This document shows positions 1 through 11,428 of a stretch of 64,000 nucleotides of DNA, one piece after another (position 1 is the first letter of the stretch; the number at the start of each line of letters is the position of its first letter). This stretch comes from Neurospora crassa OR74A (lineage: Eukaryota > Ascomycota > Sordariomycetes > Sordariales > Sordariaceae). The DNA is taken from NCBI RefSeq assembly GCF_000182925.2, contig NC_026502.1:806001-870000 (forward strand). The letters run 5' to 3'. A program made the position numbers and the translations under genes. Below the pieces are notes generated by a model. The model was not told the origin of the DNA and did no database searches. It saw only the letters and a program-made list of their open reading frames with translations.

Positions 1-2071
1 CCTCATAGGCTTGCTTACCATCTGCTTGGTCCGTATTGTACACTGCACTAGAACCCGGAGGCTCGTTGGTGTGGGGATGGCCTCGTGTCATGGGAACGTC
101 CAGATGCACAAATACGACGGATCGTGATAGGTTAGACAAAGCAAACCTAGTTAACGCTGGCACCGCCATCCCGCACCAAGACCCCCCATGCTCCGGAGAG
201 AGGGAAGAATCTCGGAGAGCCGGAAGTGATTGATGCCTCGTGGCTGCATATGTGTCCGTCCGTGGGGGAAGGGCGCCGAATCCGATGTATGTACACTACA
301 TCTGGCCGCCAAGGTAGCATTTGAACGAACATCAGCTGGCATGGGCTTGGTTGTCGCCGGGTGAGGTTGGTGTTGTTGGTGTTGTCCTTTCAAAAGTCCG
401 GGGTTGGAGTTCAGAACCAAAAAGAGTCCACAGCGGCATCGCACATGGTCAGCACTCCACCCCAGGCGCTTCGCAGAACATTACCCCGAAATTTGTGTTT
501 TCGTTTCAGGAACTCCAACTAGTATTTTGTAGGCTCCAGTTTCGTTCTCGACGAAAGCCCCCCCCCCCCCCCCCCCCAAAAAAAAATAGCATTTGAGGCC
601 GACACGCTTAGATCTTGGATATGCTTCATATTCCTTTCAGTAGCATTTTCAGACTGGTTCAAGAAACGAAAAAAAAAACAAAAAAAAGGCCTTTGGAGAT
701 GATGGTGGCTGGAACACGAGGATGGATGGGCGAACGGGTCCACGGAACAGGGGGTGGACTTTGGGGCAGCGAGATCCTATCTGGAGAAATCTGCGGGGTA
801 AGCACTGCATCACCTATGACAATCCAGATGGCGCTCGCTGTTGTTGTAGTCGCCCACTGCTGGTCACTTGCGCCTCATTTGTCGTTTCTTAATCTGTTTT
901 CCTTCTTTTGGAGAAGCTTGGGGAAACCGTCCAATGTGCATGAGCCCCTTCATCCGATTGATACTCTACACCTGGAGGGACGGTCGAGAAGAGGCTGTCG
1001 GCCCTATTGATCGTCAGCCAAGGAAAGGGTTGAGACGTCACGTGTGATTGGCTGTGCTCCAGCCCGGCTTCACTCTCAAACCATGATTGGCCACGCGCAG
1101 GGAGATGCTGGAAGCGGACTTTGCGCTTACTGGCGGGCCCCCTTTTCCGCACTGACAAGGGGAATGCGGGGGAGGCACGCGGGGAAAGAGTATGGAGACT
1201 GTGGGGACCCCATAGCGACGACGGCAACAATGACAGCCCCGACGTGGCCATCATGGAATGCCGATCCGACTACCCTTGCTGCTTGGTAATCCCATCACAA
1301 TAGGGCAATCATGAATGGACATGGAACCTCTCAGCCTCCCGTCGGTCTCTCTCTTTCCGTGTCGCTGGACAAGTTATCCGTTTCCAGAAAATAAGACGTA
1401 ACTCTTTACGGTAGGTTGCCATATGCGGTGTGTGTCCTGTGGTCTTCGTTGTGTACTATGTAGGTTCAACTGAACATCAAGATAAGGATCTGATGGAGCT
1501 TGATGAACGACTCGAGATCCGCAGTTTTAGTTTCGTATCCCGTCTTGCCCTGAGTAGGTGGTCAAGGCCGGGACGGAGGTGGGTGGCACTTCCCTTGGCC
1601 ACACCCACACCCAAGACCTTTTCAGACTGGTTTCAACCGTCAGCCGCCCACGCTAACGTCGCCCGGCATCATTGACCCCGCTCCGTGTTGCGGTCATCCT
1701 CCAGGGGGACCCGACCTACCGCCCGCATTATCACGATCCACCTCGGGCGCAAAGAAGGACAAAGACGGTAAGCAGGTACTGGGGCTGTATGTACTCGAGT
1801 GCCCAGACTCTACTAGTCTCCAAGCCTACTTACTGCACATGCGCCGACTACTTGAACCTCCCCCTCCCACCACCTCGTCGTGCTTTTCTGTCTCTCCTAT
1901 CTCCAAGTCGTCAACTATTTCTTCTCCTTCATCAAGTATTTAACCGGAACACTCTCCCAGAGTTTCGAGTTTGTGTTCTATTCCAGCCTTGCTCTCTTCT
2001 CTCTTCAGTTTTTGTCTCTTCTTATATACCCCCCACCACCGTACCCCACTTCTCCATTAGCTTCTGTCACA
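1..2071 (+). promoter_or_regulatory. Upstream region of the aldehyde dehydrogenase gene
   Basis: No credible gene is seen in these 2 kb. A 20-base C run followed by nine A lies at 558-586. Near 1039-1090 an E-box (CACGTG, 1039-1044) is followed by two inverted CCAAT boxes (ATTGG at about 1047 and 1086). From about 1860 to 2035 the strand is pyrimidine-rich, as is common just upstream of highly expressed fungal genes, with a TATATA-like stretch at about 2023. These are sequence observations; a role in expression is inferred. Confidence 0.4.
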
Positions 2072-3706
2072 ATGTCTTCCAACGTCTTTGTTGAGCTCAA
2101 GACGCCGGTTACCGGCACCTACAAGCAGCCCACCGGCCTGTAAGTTCCCATCCACAGCTCTCTCCTCCCCCAAGTTAGGTACTCCCCAAGCACGAGAGCT
2201 AACCACAGAATACGCTACCAGGTTCATAAACAACGAGTTCGTCGAGGGTGTCGACAAGAAGACCTTCGAGGTCATCAACCCCGCCACCGAGGAGGTCATC
2301 TGCTCCGTCCACGAGGCCACCGAGAAGGATGTCGATATCGCTGTCGCCGCTGCCCGCAAGGCTTTCGAGGGTGTCTGGCGCGACGTCACTCCCCAGCAGC
2401 GTGGCATCTACCTCCTCAAGCTCGCCGACCTGCTCGAGAAGAACCTCGACCTCCTTGCCGCTGTCGAGTCTCTCGACAATGGCAAGTCCATCACCATGGC
2501 CCGTGGCGATGTGGGCGCCGTCGTTGGCACTATCCGCTACTACGGCGGTTGGGCCGACAAGATCGAGGGCAAGACCATTGATATCTCCCCCGACTCCTTC
2601 CACTACACCAGGCAAGAGCCTCTCGGTGTTTGCGGTCAGATCATCCCCTGGAACTTCCCTCTCCTCATGCTTGCCTGGAAGGTCGGCCCCGCCCTGGCCA
2701 CCGGTAACACTATCGTCATGAAGACCGCTGAACAGACGCCTCTCTCTGCTCTCGTCTTTGCTCAGTTCGTCAAGGAGGCCGGTTTCCCTCCTGGCGTTCT
2801 CAACATCATCTCCGGTTTCGGCAGAATTGCTGGTGCCGCCATGGCCTCCCACATGGACATTGACAAGGTTGCCTTCACCGGCTCTACCATGGTCGGCCGC
2901 CAAATCATGAAGGCTGCCGCCGAGTCCAACCTGAAGAAGGTTACCCTCGAGCTTGGTGGCAAGTCCCCCAACATTATCTTCAACGACGCCGATATCGACC
3001 AGGCCATTGATTGGGTCAACTTCGGTATCTACTTCAACCACGGCCAGACCTGCTGCGCTGGTTCTCGTGTATACGTCCAGGAGGGTATCTATGACAAGTT
3101 TGTGGCGGCCTTCAAGCAGCGCGCCCAGCAGAACAAGGTCGGCGACCCCTTCCACGACGAGACCTTCCAGGGCCCCCAGGTCAGCCAGCTCCAGTACGAC
3201 CGCATCATGGGTTACATCAAGGCCGGTAAGGAGGAGGGTGCTACCGTCGAGACTGGTGGTGAGCGCCACGGTGACAAGGGCTACTTCATCCAGCCCACCA
3301 TTTTCACCAACGTCCGTCACGACATGAAGATCATGAAGGAGGAAATTTTCGGCCCCGTCTGCGCCGTCGCCAAGTTCTCCACCGAGGAGGAGGTTATCAA
3401 GCTCGGCAACGACTCCAACTACGGCCTTGCTGCTGCCGTCCACACCAAGGACCTCAACACTGCCATCCGCGTCAGCAACCACCTTAGGGCTGGTACCGTC
3501 TGGGTCAACACCTGTAAGTATACCTGCTTTGTATTGGAAGGAGTAACGTTTCATCGTGCTAACCAAAATTTGTTCCAACAGACAACGCTCTTCACCACCA
3601 GCTTCCCTTCGGCGGTTACAAGGAGTCCGGTATCGGTCGCGAGCTCGGCGAGGCTGCTCTGGCCAACTACACCCAGTGCAAGTCTGTTGCTATCAAGCTC
3701 AACTAG
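2072..3706 (+). CDS. Aldehyde dehydrogenase, NAD(P)-dependent
   Basis: Oxidises aldehydes such as acetaldehyde to carboxylic acids; a cytosolic ALDH class enzyme. Three exons are read: 2072-2139, 2222-3513 and 3582-3706, giving 494 residues, the usual length for the family. Splices are GTAAGT donors with AG acceptors and the frame is continuous. Family motifs are visible: PWNFP (substrate channel), [10 protein letters not shown] with the general-base Glu, and GQTCCAGSR with the nucleophilic Cys; the C-terminal YKESGIGRE motif lies in exon 3. The ATG at 2072 ([12 protein letters not shown]) is the only start giving the normal N-terminus, through a short first exon. An AATAAA polyadenylation signal lies at 3741. 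Codon use is strongly C-ending, fitting high expression. Confidence 0.95.
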
Positions 3707-4241
3707 ACAATCCAAGTGTAGCCGACTTCACGATCACACAAATAAAGTAAAACAACAAAAATAACATAATTACAGGAAGGATGGTCAGCGACAGGAGCCG
3801 GGTCCGGTGTTATTTTTTCCTGGTGTCTACGGAAAGGGGGACAAAACCTTGGGCCTAGGGTTGTACTACTTGACATCTATGATATCCCATATGAGAGCAA
3901 TGATTTTTCTATGAACACAAAAACTGATCCCATTTTACTGGCATGATTCTTTCGTGAAATGTTTGTTGATCATTACTTCTTAATCTAAAACTGTTCGTTG
4001 TCCTCTCGAGCTTAGTGTCAGGCACACTAGGTAGCTGGGTAGTTAATCACTTGCCGGTTATACAGTTCAAGAAAGCATAATGACGGGTAAAAGAACCTCA
4101 TATTCGTCAAACTGTGGACGACAAGTCCTCAGACTCAGTCGAACCAAGTCTATCCATTCCTACCTAAACTAGGTACTTAAGGTAGTCCAGCTACCTTAGT
4201 CCTCTGTTCATTTGCGTAGGTACGCATCCCTTCAATCTAAC
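3707..4241. other. Intergenic, convergent 3' regions
   Basis: This segment lies between the 3' ends of the aldehyde dehydrogenase gene and the small minus-strand gene. It holds the AATAAA at 3741 and A/T-rich DNA with scattered GGTA/TACC motifs near 4170-4220. No gene is seen. Confidence 0.5.
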
Positions 4242-4724
4242 CTAGGCTGCGGGAGCCACCCCGGTCGTCTGGGATTCCGTAATGGCACTTTCAAGAGCTT
4301 GTATCTTTGGGGTGATGTAATCACTGAGGGTCTGGACTTTCTTGAGGAACGTGTCCTTGTCGTCGGTTGGCATGTTCTCTGCCTTGGTTTCTAGAAGAGA
4401 GGTAGTGGAGAGTCAATCATCTTGTTGTCTTCCCCCCCCCCCCCCCCCCCATCCATAAGAAGGAAAGAACGACTGACGACAATGATGCAAGAAAACAAAC
4501 GCACCTTCGTCGATATATTTAATCAATTCATCCCACTCTGCCTTGATCTCTACAGATTGAATGCCGCCAAGCTTCCTAAACAGGTCTTGGAGTTGCTTCT
4601 CTTGCTCTTTGAGTTTCCCTAATAAACGGGCCGCTTTCTCGTCTCCTTGATCCCACCCACATATCTTTATCATTGACAGGTGGCTTGAGAACTTGGCTAG
4701 TACCATGTCTGCGCGGTTATTCAT
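4242..4724 (-). CDS. Small coiled-coil hypothetical protein
   Basis: Function not recognised. Two minus-strand exons, 4724-4505 and 4390-4242, join through a GTGCGT donor and CTTCTAG acceptor into a 122-residue protein. The ATG at 4724 (MNNRADMVLAK) is the first in-frame ATG after a stop. The protein is charged and heptad-rich: about residues 33-70 (AARLLGKLKEQEKQL and following) and 85-112 (TFLKKVQTLSDYITPK) look like two coiled-coil helices. The intron carries a long C run on the plus strand (4432-4450). Support comes from the open frame crossing a good intron and from a protein-like composition, not from homology. Confidence 0.5.
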
Positions 4725-6110
4725 TTTGTGCTGATTCTGGGGGGCTGGTCTTTGTGGGTGGTTTTTCTTGCTGAGAATGAAGGTCTCAAAGTTAAGAAGG
4801 CTTGTGATGGTCAACTGAGTTGCTTTTTAGGCGCTGCTTATTCGATGGTGGAAATAAGATGCTCTGAGGAACAGGGTAAGAGATGAAGACTGGAGAAGCA
4901 TCTTTATACCTCTATAAAATGTCTCTTCACAGAGGTGTGGTGATGTTCGAGGCACGCTCATGGCGCATGAGCTTGACACACAAACTATGATTCCTTTGAT
5001 CGTTTGGAGGCGGCGCCGATTATGAAAGAGATCACCAACGTGAAGTACATGTTGAGGTGATATCGGTTGAATCAGTGTTGGTGTGATTGCCCTTGGAAGT
5101 TTTGGGCCACTTGTCATCTCTAGATATTGACTGCATCACTGCCTTCTCCTGGCCTTGGTTGAAGTCATCGCTGATGTCAACGATGAGACGGAGCTCAAAG
5201 AAACGCACGGGAACATGACTTGATGTTGGCGCGGCACGAGCACGGCCGTCAACGTCAACACGGGTGGTTAGTGATATCCAGTTTGTCACAGATGGTAGTC
5301 GGCTCGTTGGGGCAGTGTGCCTTCTGAGTTCCTCGAGGGATGAGTCCCGACCGGTGAACACATCGAGTTGACCACAGGCCTATTGGGTCGGCTTTTCATC
5401 TGAGAATAATCACGCCATAACATGTAAAACGAGTGGCTTCAGTGATGGAGTTAGTTGCTTCATTGCACTCAATCTGCGTGGCCGGCATCGTTCAAGATCG
5501 AACAGCCCCCTGCCTTCTCTTCCAGTACAGATGCTGATTTTAACAGGCGAGATCACGCTCACCGGATGGCCTCGGGAAAAAGGTCTAATGCACTTACGTG
5601 TCCTCATCATCCTACGGAGGGTTTAACCATACCTGTGCACCACATTACCGGCAATCACCTCGCACTTCAACGATGATCGAAACCAACGGTGTTTTTGAAG
5701 GATTGACACACCTTCGAATGCCAAACATGACCAGTTTGGGAGTTTGTGCAATGTCGAATACAGGACGAATGATTCAAGTGCGTCACCGGTTCGTTTCTCG
5801 AGTCACTTCGTCGAGCTGATTTACTGTGTTGTCTTGCAGAATTCAATGCATATTGGCACAGCCGCTTGCGATTACCAACTCGATACCGTATTTCTCTAGA
5901 TGACTGTCATTCAGGGAGGTATTGGTGAACCCGATAGTTTCCACTTGCGATGATCGATCAATGAACACCCCGCTCCCGCAGCATAAGCCACTGCGTCCAA
6001 AATGACTCGAAAGTAGCAACTAGGTTTACATAAGAAACAGGCTCGCCCTTCCCAAATGGAGACTAGTTCTCGAGCACCGAGCATCGATTATCGAGCGCAA
6101 CACCGTCGAC
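4725..6110. other. Intergenic
   Basis: About 1.4 kb between divergently transcribed genes. Several short open frames exist on the minus strand but none has both an ATG and recognisable protein character. No repeat or RNA gene is seen. Confidence 0.4.
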
Positions 6111-7061
6111 ATGTCTACTTCTACAATCCCCAATCAACCCAAAAAGTCCATCGCTATCTCGCTGAGCCTAAAAATCAGCGAGGAAGACCGCAACTGCCTC
6201 CTTGATGATGGCGCAGAACCGCTCCTTCCATTGTTCCGCAAACTCTTCGAGAAACAGGAAGGCAACAGCAACACCAAAGCCGACCAGGGAGAGGCCGCAA
6301 TCCCCGCATCACTCGATATTTCCAGCCGCATCCGTCTATTAGACATCATCAGACACGACTGGGATCCCCAACAAGAAGAACTCACCTCGGAAGAAGAATC
6401 AGAATGGGAACGCCGTCACAAGCGATGGCTAGGGCACCTCGCCAATGCGCTCACCGTGATAATGATCTCCCATTGGACCTCCCTACAAGACTCCGACTCC
6501 AGTGATGGCGACGACAACAGCGCCGCGGTAGGTACCTCTACAGATGATGCCGAGAACGAGGACGAGGAGGCAGATAAACAATGGGAGATGGATGCGCTAC
6601 AAGATGCGCACGAACTAAGCGACCGCCTGATGAAAGAACCCAAGCGGTCCCGTTCGTGGATCAAGTACCTGGGTCTCGGCGCGGAGGAGCGGACTTTTAC
6701 AGGGTCTGATTTTCAGGAGCCTTGTGCTCTCGCTGGAATGGCGGAAGGGTTTGTAAGTTATCTGCGGAGAGACAAGGTGGGGAGTAAGCAACAACGAAAG
6801 GGGCTGAAGGTGCTCATGAAAGCTTTGGGGGAGGATATAGAAGAGTGCGAATCGCTTGAGGACTGGTTGGTAACTAGTCTCATGCTGTTCTTGGGGGCGG
6901 CGGAAGTTCTTCGGCTGCAAGAGAACCCGACCAGACAAGCGGCTAAGCCTGTGGTTTTGTTTTTGAGGAACTATGTGGCGTCGGTGTTGCTGGTGGAGTC
7001 TGTGTTTGGGGGAGAGGGAAAGGCGAAGACGGAAGATGAGAGTGAGTTTGTTGTTGTCTAA
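6111..7061 (+). CDS. Hypothetical protein, paralogue A of the local family
   Basis: A single exon encodes 316 residues from the ATG at 6111. I do not recognise the family. The N-terminus has an IS-L-L-K-ISEEDRNCLLDD segment, the centre an acidic linker (about residues 140-165, rich in D/E/S), and the C-terminal 90 residues a helical domain beginning near KGLKVLMKALGED and containing CESLEDWL, LMLFLGAAEVLRL and FLRNYVASVLLVES. The same C-terminal pattern recurs in the genes at 9698 and 13552 and in a decayed copy at about 8711-8947, so these are tandem paralogues. There is no signal peptide. A role cannot be inferred. Confidence 0.75.
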   Translation: MSTSTIPNQPKKSIAISLSLKISEEDRNCLLDDGAEPLLPLFRKLFEKQEGNSNTKADQGEAAIPASLDISSRIRLLDIIRHDWDPQQEELTSEEESEWERRHKRWLGHLANALTVIMISHWTSLQDSDSSDGDDNSAAVGTSTDDAENEDEEADKQWEMDALQDAHELSDRLMKEPKRSRSWIKYLGLGAEERTFTGSDFQEPCALAGMAEGFVSYLRRDKVGSKQQRKGLKVLMKALGEDIEECESLEDWLVTSLMLFLGAAEVLRLQENPTRQAAKPVVLFLRNYVASVLLVESVFGGEGKAKTEDESEFVVV

Positions 7062-7667
7062 CGGATCAGGGAGGAACCCAAGTCATGGTAGCATAAAAAG
7101 CAGAGGGAATGGTCGAGGGAATAGGAAGCCTGATGAGGGGAGCAAAGTAGGGAATCCAACAGCGTACTCAAAATGCAGTAGATAGGAAAAGAAGAAGGTG
7201 GCCATGGTGCTAAAAAGAAGAGAGAAGGGGGCCAACCCAATCCGTTTTTTTATTTTTTATTCTTGGTGATCCGCTCCTTTCCCAGAATTTCCAGTGTGTT
7301 TTGACACGTCTTCGTTGGCCTGTTGGTTCCATAACCGCTTTGTGTTGTCTTGTGTGCTGCATAAACTCACACCCACCGTGTGTGTGTGCCGCGGGTGGAG
7401 TGACGTCGGCCTTTGTCGGGTTCGGAACCTGTATTCCCCGCGCCCATGTTTGCCATACCTCGCGGCTTTCATGCGGCTCTCGCGCGGTTCATGATATAGG
7501 TGATAATTCGACGGCGCCTGATATGCAAACGAAACGGACGGCTAGATGATGGCCTTGAAGATGGTATATATGAAGGGGGTCCTGTTCGCTTTTCTAGGGT
7601 ACCTTATATGTTTGTTCAGTTCCTCACATCCTCGAAGAGGCCAAAGGCGGACCATTTGCTTTGTACT
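7062..7667. other. Intergenic
   Basis: Holds the 3' flank of paralogue A and the upstream flank of the first 5S rRNA gene. Short frames at 7294-7549 begin at non-ATG codons and look accidental. No further feature is supported. Confidence 0.4.
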
Positions 7668-7668
7668 T

Positions 7669-7697
7669 TATAAGCAGTCAGATAGCACAAGAAAGAC
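7669..7697 (+). promoter_or_regulatory. TATA-like upstream element of 5S rRNA gene 1
   Basis: TATAAGCAG starts 29 bp before the 5S rRNA start. The same TAAGCAG heptamer sits at the same distance before the third 5S gene, and TATAGG at -29 before the second. Neurospora 5S genes are known to need an upstream TATA-type element besides the internal control region. Confidence 0.65.
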
Positions 7698-7817
7698 ACA
7701 TACGACCATACCCACTGGAAAACTCGGGATCCCGTCCGCTCTCCCATAGATAAGCCAGTGAGGGCCAGACTAGTAGTTGGGTCGGTGACGACCAGCGAAT
7801 CCCTGGTGTTGTATGTT
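7698..7817 (+). rRNA. 5S ribosomal RNA (major type), copy 1
   Basis: A 120-nt 5S rRNA gene beginning ACATACGACC and ending GTTGTATGTT, with the terminal helix (ACAUACGAC against GUUGUAUGU) intact. The internal promoter region around TAGTAGTTGGGTCGGTGACG is present. It is identical over its length to the copy at 16577. Dispersed single 5S genes, not tandem arrays, are typical of Neurospora. A T-rich stretch follows (7816-7835), the expected RNA polymerase III terminator. Confidence 0.95.
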
Positions 7818-8424
7818 TTCCCCCCTTTTTTTTCCTCTTTTTGCTTTTTCTCCTTCTTTTACGCTGTCTTTCATGAACAATAAAAAAGTAGTAAAGGAAG
7901 TAACAAAAGAAAGAATCGTATCTACGGAGTAAGTAAGACTTGGTATTAATGGTAGTGGTGATCTGGAGGTAGACGTGTAAGAGGAGAATCTTCCGAACCA
8001 AGTATATATTTGAGGGCTTGGATCGAAGGGTTCGAAGGTTGAAAGACTTAACCGTCGTCAGTACCTGATGCGAGATGCGTTCAAGAGTGAAAGGTCAGCT
8101 ATCTTCCATGCTTATAAGCGATTACCATCACGCAAACCGACGTTTCCCACTGCAACCATGAACTCTATCTGGTTCGGTTCAAACATCCCGCATATGATTC
8201 TCAATCATTACCTAGAAATTAGCGATATAAAAGGGTGATTAGGTAGAATTGCCCCCTCCAAACGCGAATGCCCGAGTTAAACGGCTCGCAAGTCTTGACC
8301 TCACCAGTTGTACCTTTACATATTGAGCGCCTTCTGACTACAATGCTTTGCATTCATGTAACTATCCTGGGGCGATAAGGAAGTTTTCAATAAGAAACGC
8401 CTCGCGATAAAACTAGCTGAAGTT

Positions 8425-8947
8425 ATGTTCCCCGACTTATTTGATGACATTCAACTTCCTGCAGCCTTTTGGAAGGGGAAAGAAATACAGCAGAAACAAA
8501 CCGACGCCGAGAAATTGCTCTGCCAGAACGACGAGCAAGAACTGGGAGATAAGAATTTGGATTGGGAGTGCTGGACCGACATGATAACTGAGATAAAGAA
8601 AGGAACGTTCATACCAGACGACTTTGCTTGCCATTGATGAGATCAAAAAAACCATGGGATGGGACGATGGCGGAACTGGCTGTAAAGATGGAAAAGCTTG
8701 ACTTAACTTAGTGATCAGATTCCGTCCTAGCCAGTATGAAGACCAAACTACGTACGTCGCCTTGATTCTAGACATGGGCAAAGCTACGACCGAATGCTCG
8801 GACATGAAAACCTACATGCGCATCATTCTCTTCTTATTCTTGGCGGTGGATAGTCTCTTCCTCGAGATGAGGTCGTGGAGTGAGAGCGGAAAAGAAGGTG
8901 CGGGCCATTGGACGCAAACACTGGGGAATTTCGTGACGCTGGTGTAG
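8425..8947 (+). pseudogene. Decayed fourth copy of the local paralogue family
   Basis: The frame 8711-8947 reads ALILDMGKATTECSDMKTY, then a helix ending LFLFLAVDSLFLEM and finally TLGNFVTLV before a stop. This lines up with paralogue B (LVLDLGRAVADCDSIQDYL, LLFWSAQKVLEV, FMNYVTSLLLVES) and paralogue A. There is no ATG for this frame; a separate 70-codon ATG frame at 8425-8637 lies in a different register and a stop sits just before 8711. No normal-sized intron joins them. A truncated or split paralogue is the simplest reading; a small spliced gene is the alternative. Confidence 0.45.
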
Positions 8948-9697
8948 GTTGGAGAAAAGATGCCCATGCTTGGGAATGTTCAGAAGACGAAAGCCAAGCA
9001 AGTGTCTGGATGTTTGTATCGACTTTGGTCAGTCAACGATCATCTTTAACATGAGGACAAATTGGGTTCGCGCTTTTAAGGGGAGACATGAGAGATTGAT
9101 TTATTTAGTTCGAGAGATCACTTGGCTTTTCTGGCTTTTCTGACATCACTGCGTTGCTGAGTGTCTGATGGGTAGGTAATCAGCTCAGATCAAAAGCCTT
9201 TATGCCAGACATACACCAGCAGAATGCCAGTTACTGGGTATGACTAGGTTTCGGAAGCGATTTCTACCCAAGCGCCCTGGGAAAGTGGGCAGAAGAGGTT
9301 TCGACGCCTGTCGAATACGTGTGCTGTTGGTTCGAGGCCCCTTTGTCCACAACTGTGAAGTATTTCCGGAGGTCCTTCATGTTGGTCCGGATCCCACGCG
9401 CTCTCTTCTCACGCGCCTGTCTGGCCGATCACCAACAACACCTTTTGTTACCTGCTAGAAAGAGGTTAAGGCTAACGAGTCCGCGACGATGCTAGACAAA
9501 GGCAGGCGAGTGCTATGGTCCACGAGGACAGCGGCGAACAGGAAGGATGAAGGAGATATAAAGTAAAAGATACTCTGGGTCTTCCCATATGACCAGAGTG
9601 GCCTAGGACTATCGTCAACTTCAGACCCGCGCATTCGCTGTTCTTTTTTTGTTTCTTGTCAAATCACGGTTAATTCATATTCACCCTTACGATAACC
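8948..9697. other. Intergenic
   Basis: Upstream region of paralogue B. A 72-codon frame at 9240-9458 is unsupported. No RNA gene or repeat is seen. Confidence 0.35.
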
Positions 9698-11428
9698 ATG
9701 TCTTTGACCCTCGATATACCACCCGAAGATGTTGATAGACTTCTCGACGAGCGAGGGAGAAGTCCCGATGCGGAGGACAACAGATTGTGGCTACTGTGTC
9801 GCAGACACCATTTGTCCAAGAAGTTTGAGACAGACGATGGCCAGTTCGACTCCGACGGACTCGCAAAGGCCTTGAGCGAAGTCATGGCTGGGGACCGCGG
9901 CGATAAATATGTACCGAATCTATCACGGCACGAGCAGCATCACCTTAAAGACGACCGTGAGCAAGAACGAAGACTTGCTCGCGAGCGGATACTGAAATTG
10001 ACAAGTCAAGAAATGGAAGAGGGGTTAAGGAAGCAATTTGTTGCGGACTTTAGCCCGTTCGGTAGTCACAAGTTCTCATATGACGACTTGATTCATGTCG
10101 AAGATTTTCCTGACTTGGCAAACGTTGTAGCCAAAGCGGCGCGCCGTGCCAGAGAGTTTTGCAAGGGTGAAAAGGACAAGGAGGACCACCTCGAGTCGTT
10201 ACGACGCCTTGTTCTCGATTTGGGGAGGGCAGTAGCAGACTGCGATTCAATCCAGGACTATCTCTCTGTCAGCAACCTTCTTTTCTGGTCAGCACAGAAG
10301 GTTTTGGAGGTTACTACCGACCCGTCAATGCCGAAAATCACAGGAATAGGATCATTGAAATCTATTGTTAGGGATTCCTTCATGAACTATGTAACGTCCC
10401 TCTTACTCGTCGAATCAAAGGCAGGGATCCCGAGCGCCGGTCTCGCTGGGATAGAACTGGGCATACCATCTGAAGAATTTGACAATCTCGTCAAGGATCG
10501 CCTTGAACTTGAAAGTATAGGGCTCGGTCCAAAGCGATTTGGACAGAGCCAGCTTTTCCCAAAGTCCTCCACATACCTTACACCCAAGGGCAGAGTCGAT
10601 ATCGGAAGCTTCGCAGATGTACTTGCGAAGATGATGGTCATCGATAAACGTGATGAACTGCCGCTGCTCATGGAGGTACAAGATTTTGAGAGCAAGTATC
10701 TCATCGCGATAAACACTACCAATCAGTTTGAGAGAACCGTGAGGTATCTTCAACAACTAGAAGGGGAATACAAGATTCGTGAAGAAATGGGGGCGAGTAC
10801 GATTATGGAGCGCCTGGTTGGTATCGGGTTGATCTTGCCCATTTTCGACAAAGCGAAGTTTCTATCCGATGATTTGATCTCGCCAAAGTCAATGCAAGAG
10901 ATGACTGAGGAGCTGGCGGTGCTGATCAGAGACCAACTACTGACGGAGGAGACCAAGATTGTCGAAACGCAGCCGAAGGACGGGGAGGTCCATATACGGC
11001 TCACAGAAGTTAGACCCTTTATCATTGACTTGGGCGGGTGTATAACGAGGTGCTGCAAGAGCTTCCCGATTTACTTACTAACCGCCACTCTTTACCTTTT
11101 CTTGGCTACGGCTGATGCCTGGTGGTCCTTGCCTGCCAGCGACTCCTGTCGAGAAGCACGAGAAGTTATGCGGAGCATCGCCGAGAAGTTCTTGCGGAAC
11201 TACTTGGCCTTGGTTTTAATCTGTGAAACCAACGCTGAGGCACAGAAGGTGGAGGAGCTTGAGACCAATGAGTCTGAGGCAGAGCAGCCCAAGGCAGAGC
11301 AGCACAAGGCGGAGGGATCGGGAGCCGGTGAATCCACACCAGGAGATTCGGAACCCGTTGTGGAACCACTCGTAACGTACGACATCCCGCGAGAGCCGTT
11401 TTCGAAGCCATGTTGTATCCTTCTCTGA
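9698..11428 (+). CDS. Hypothetical protein, paralogue B, two family domains and a CaaX end
   Basis: A single exon encodes 576 residues from the ATG at 9698. It carries two copies of the domain seen once in paralogues A and C: copy 1 near residues 155-245 (CDSIQDYLSVSNLLFWSAQ, then FMNYVTSLLLVES) and copy 2 near residues 425-510 (SFPIYLLTATLYLFLATAD, then FLRNYLALVLICE). The start MSLTLDIPPEDVDRLLDE resembles that of paralogue A. A low-complexity stretch near 515-545 (EQPKAEQHKAEGSGAGE) leads to the C-terminus KPCCILL. The last four residues, CILL, fit a CaaX box of the geranylgeranyl class, with an adjacent Cys, suggesting membrane anchoring (inference). Function unknown. Confidence 0.8.
   Translation: MSLTLDIPPEDVDRLLDERGRSPDAEDNRLWLLCRRHHLSKKFETDDGQFDSDGLAKALSEVMAGDRGDKYVPNLSRHEQHHLKDDREQERRLARERILKLTSQEMEEGLRKQFVADFSPFGSHKFSYDDLIHVEDFPDLANVVAKAARRAREFCKGEKDKEDHLESLRRLVLDLGRAVADCDSIQDYLSVSNLLFWSAQKVLEVTTDPSMPKITGIGSLKSIVRDSFMNYVTSLLLVESKAGIPSAGLAGIELGIPSEEFDNLVKDRLELESIGLGPKRFGQSQLFPKSSTYLTPKGRVDIGSFADVLAKMMVIDKRDELPLLMEVQDFESKYLIAINTTNQFERTVRYLQQLEGEYKIREEMGASTIMERLVGIGLILPIFDKAKFLSDDLISPKSMQEMTEELAVLIRDQLLTEETKIVETQPKDGEVHIRLTEVRPFIIDLGGCITRCCKSFPIYLLTATLYLFLATADAWWSLPASDSCREAREVMRSIAEKFLRNYLALVLICETNAEAQKVEELETNESEAEQPKAEQHKAEGSGAGESTPGDSEPVVEPLVTYDIPREPFSKPCCILL

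Noticed and set aside
2199-3578. 459-codon open frame antisense to the aldehyde dehydrogenase exon
   Set aside because: It mirrors a strongly codon-biased exon (C-ending codons leave few antisense stops), is composed of G/L/V/D-type shadow residues and has no splice or family support.
9325-9345. B-box-like GGTTCGAGGCC
   Set aside because: No matching A-box or cloverleaf upstream.
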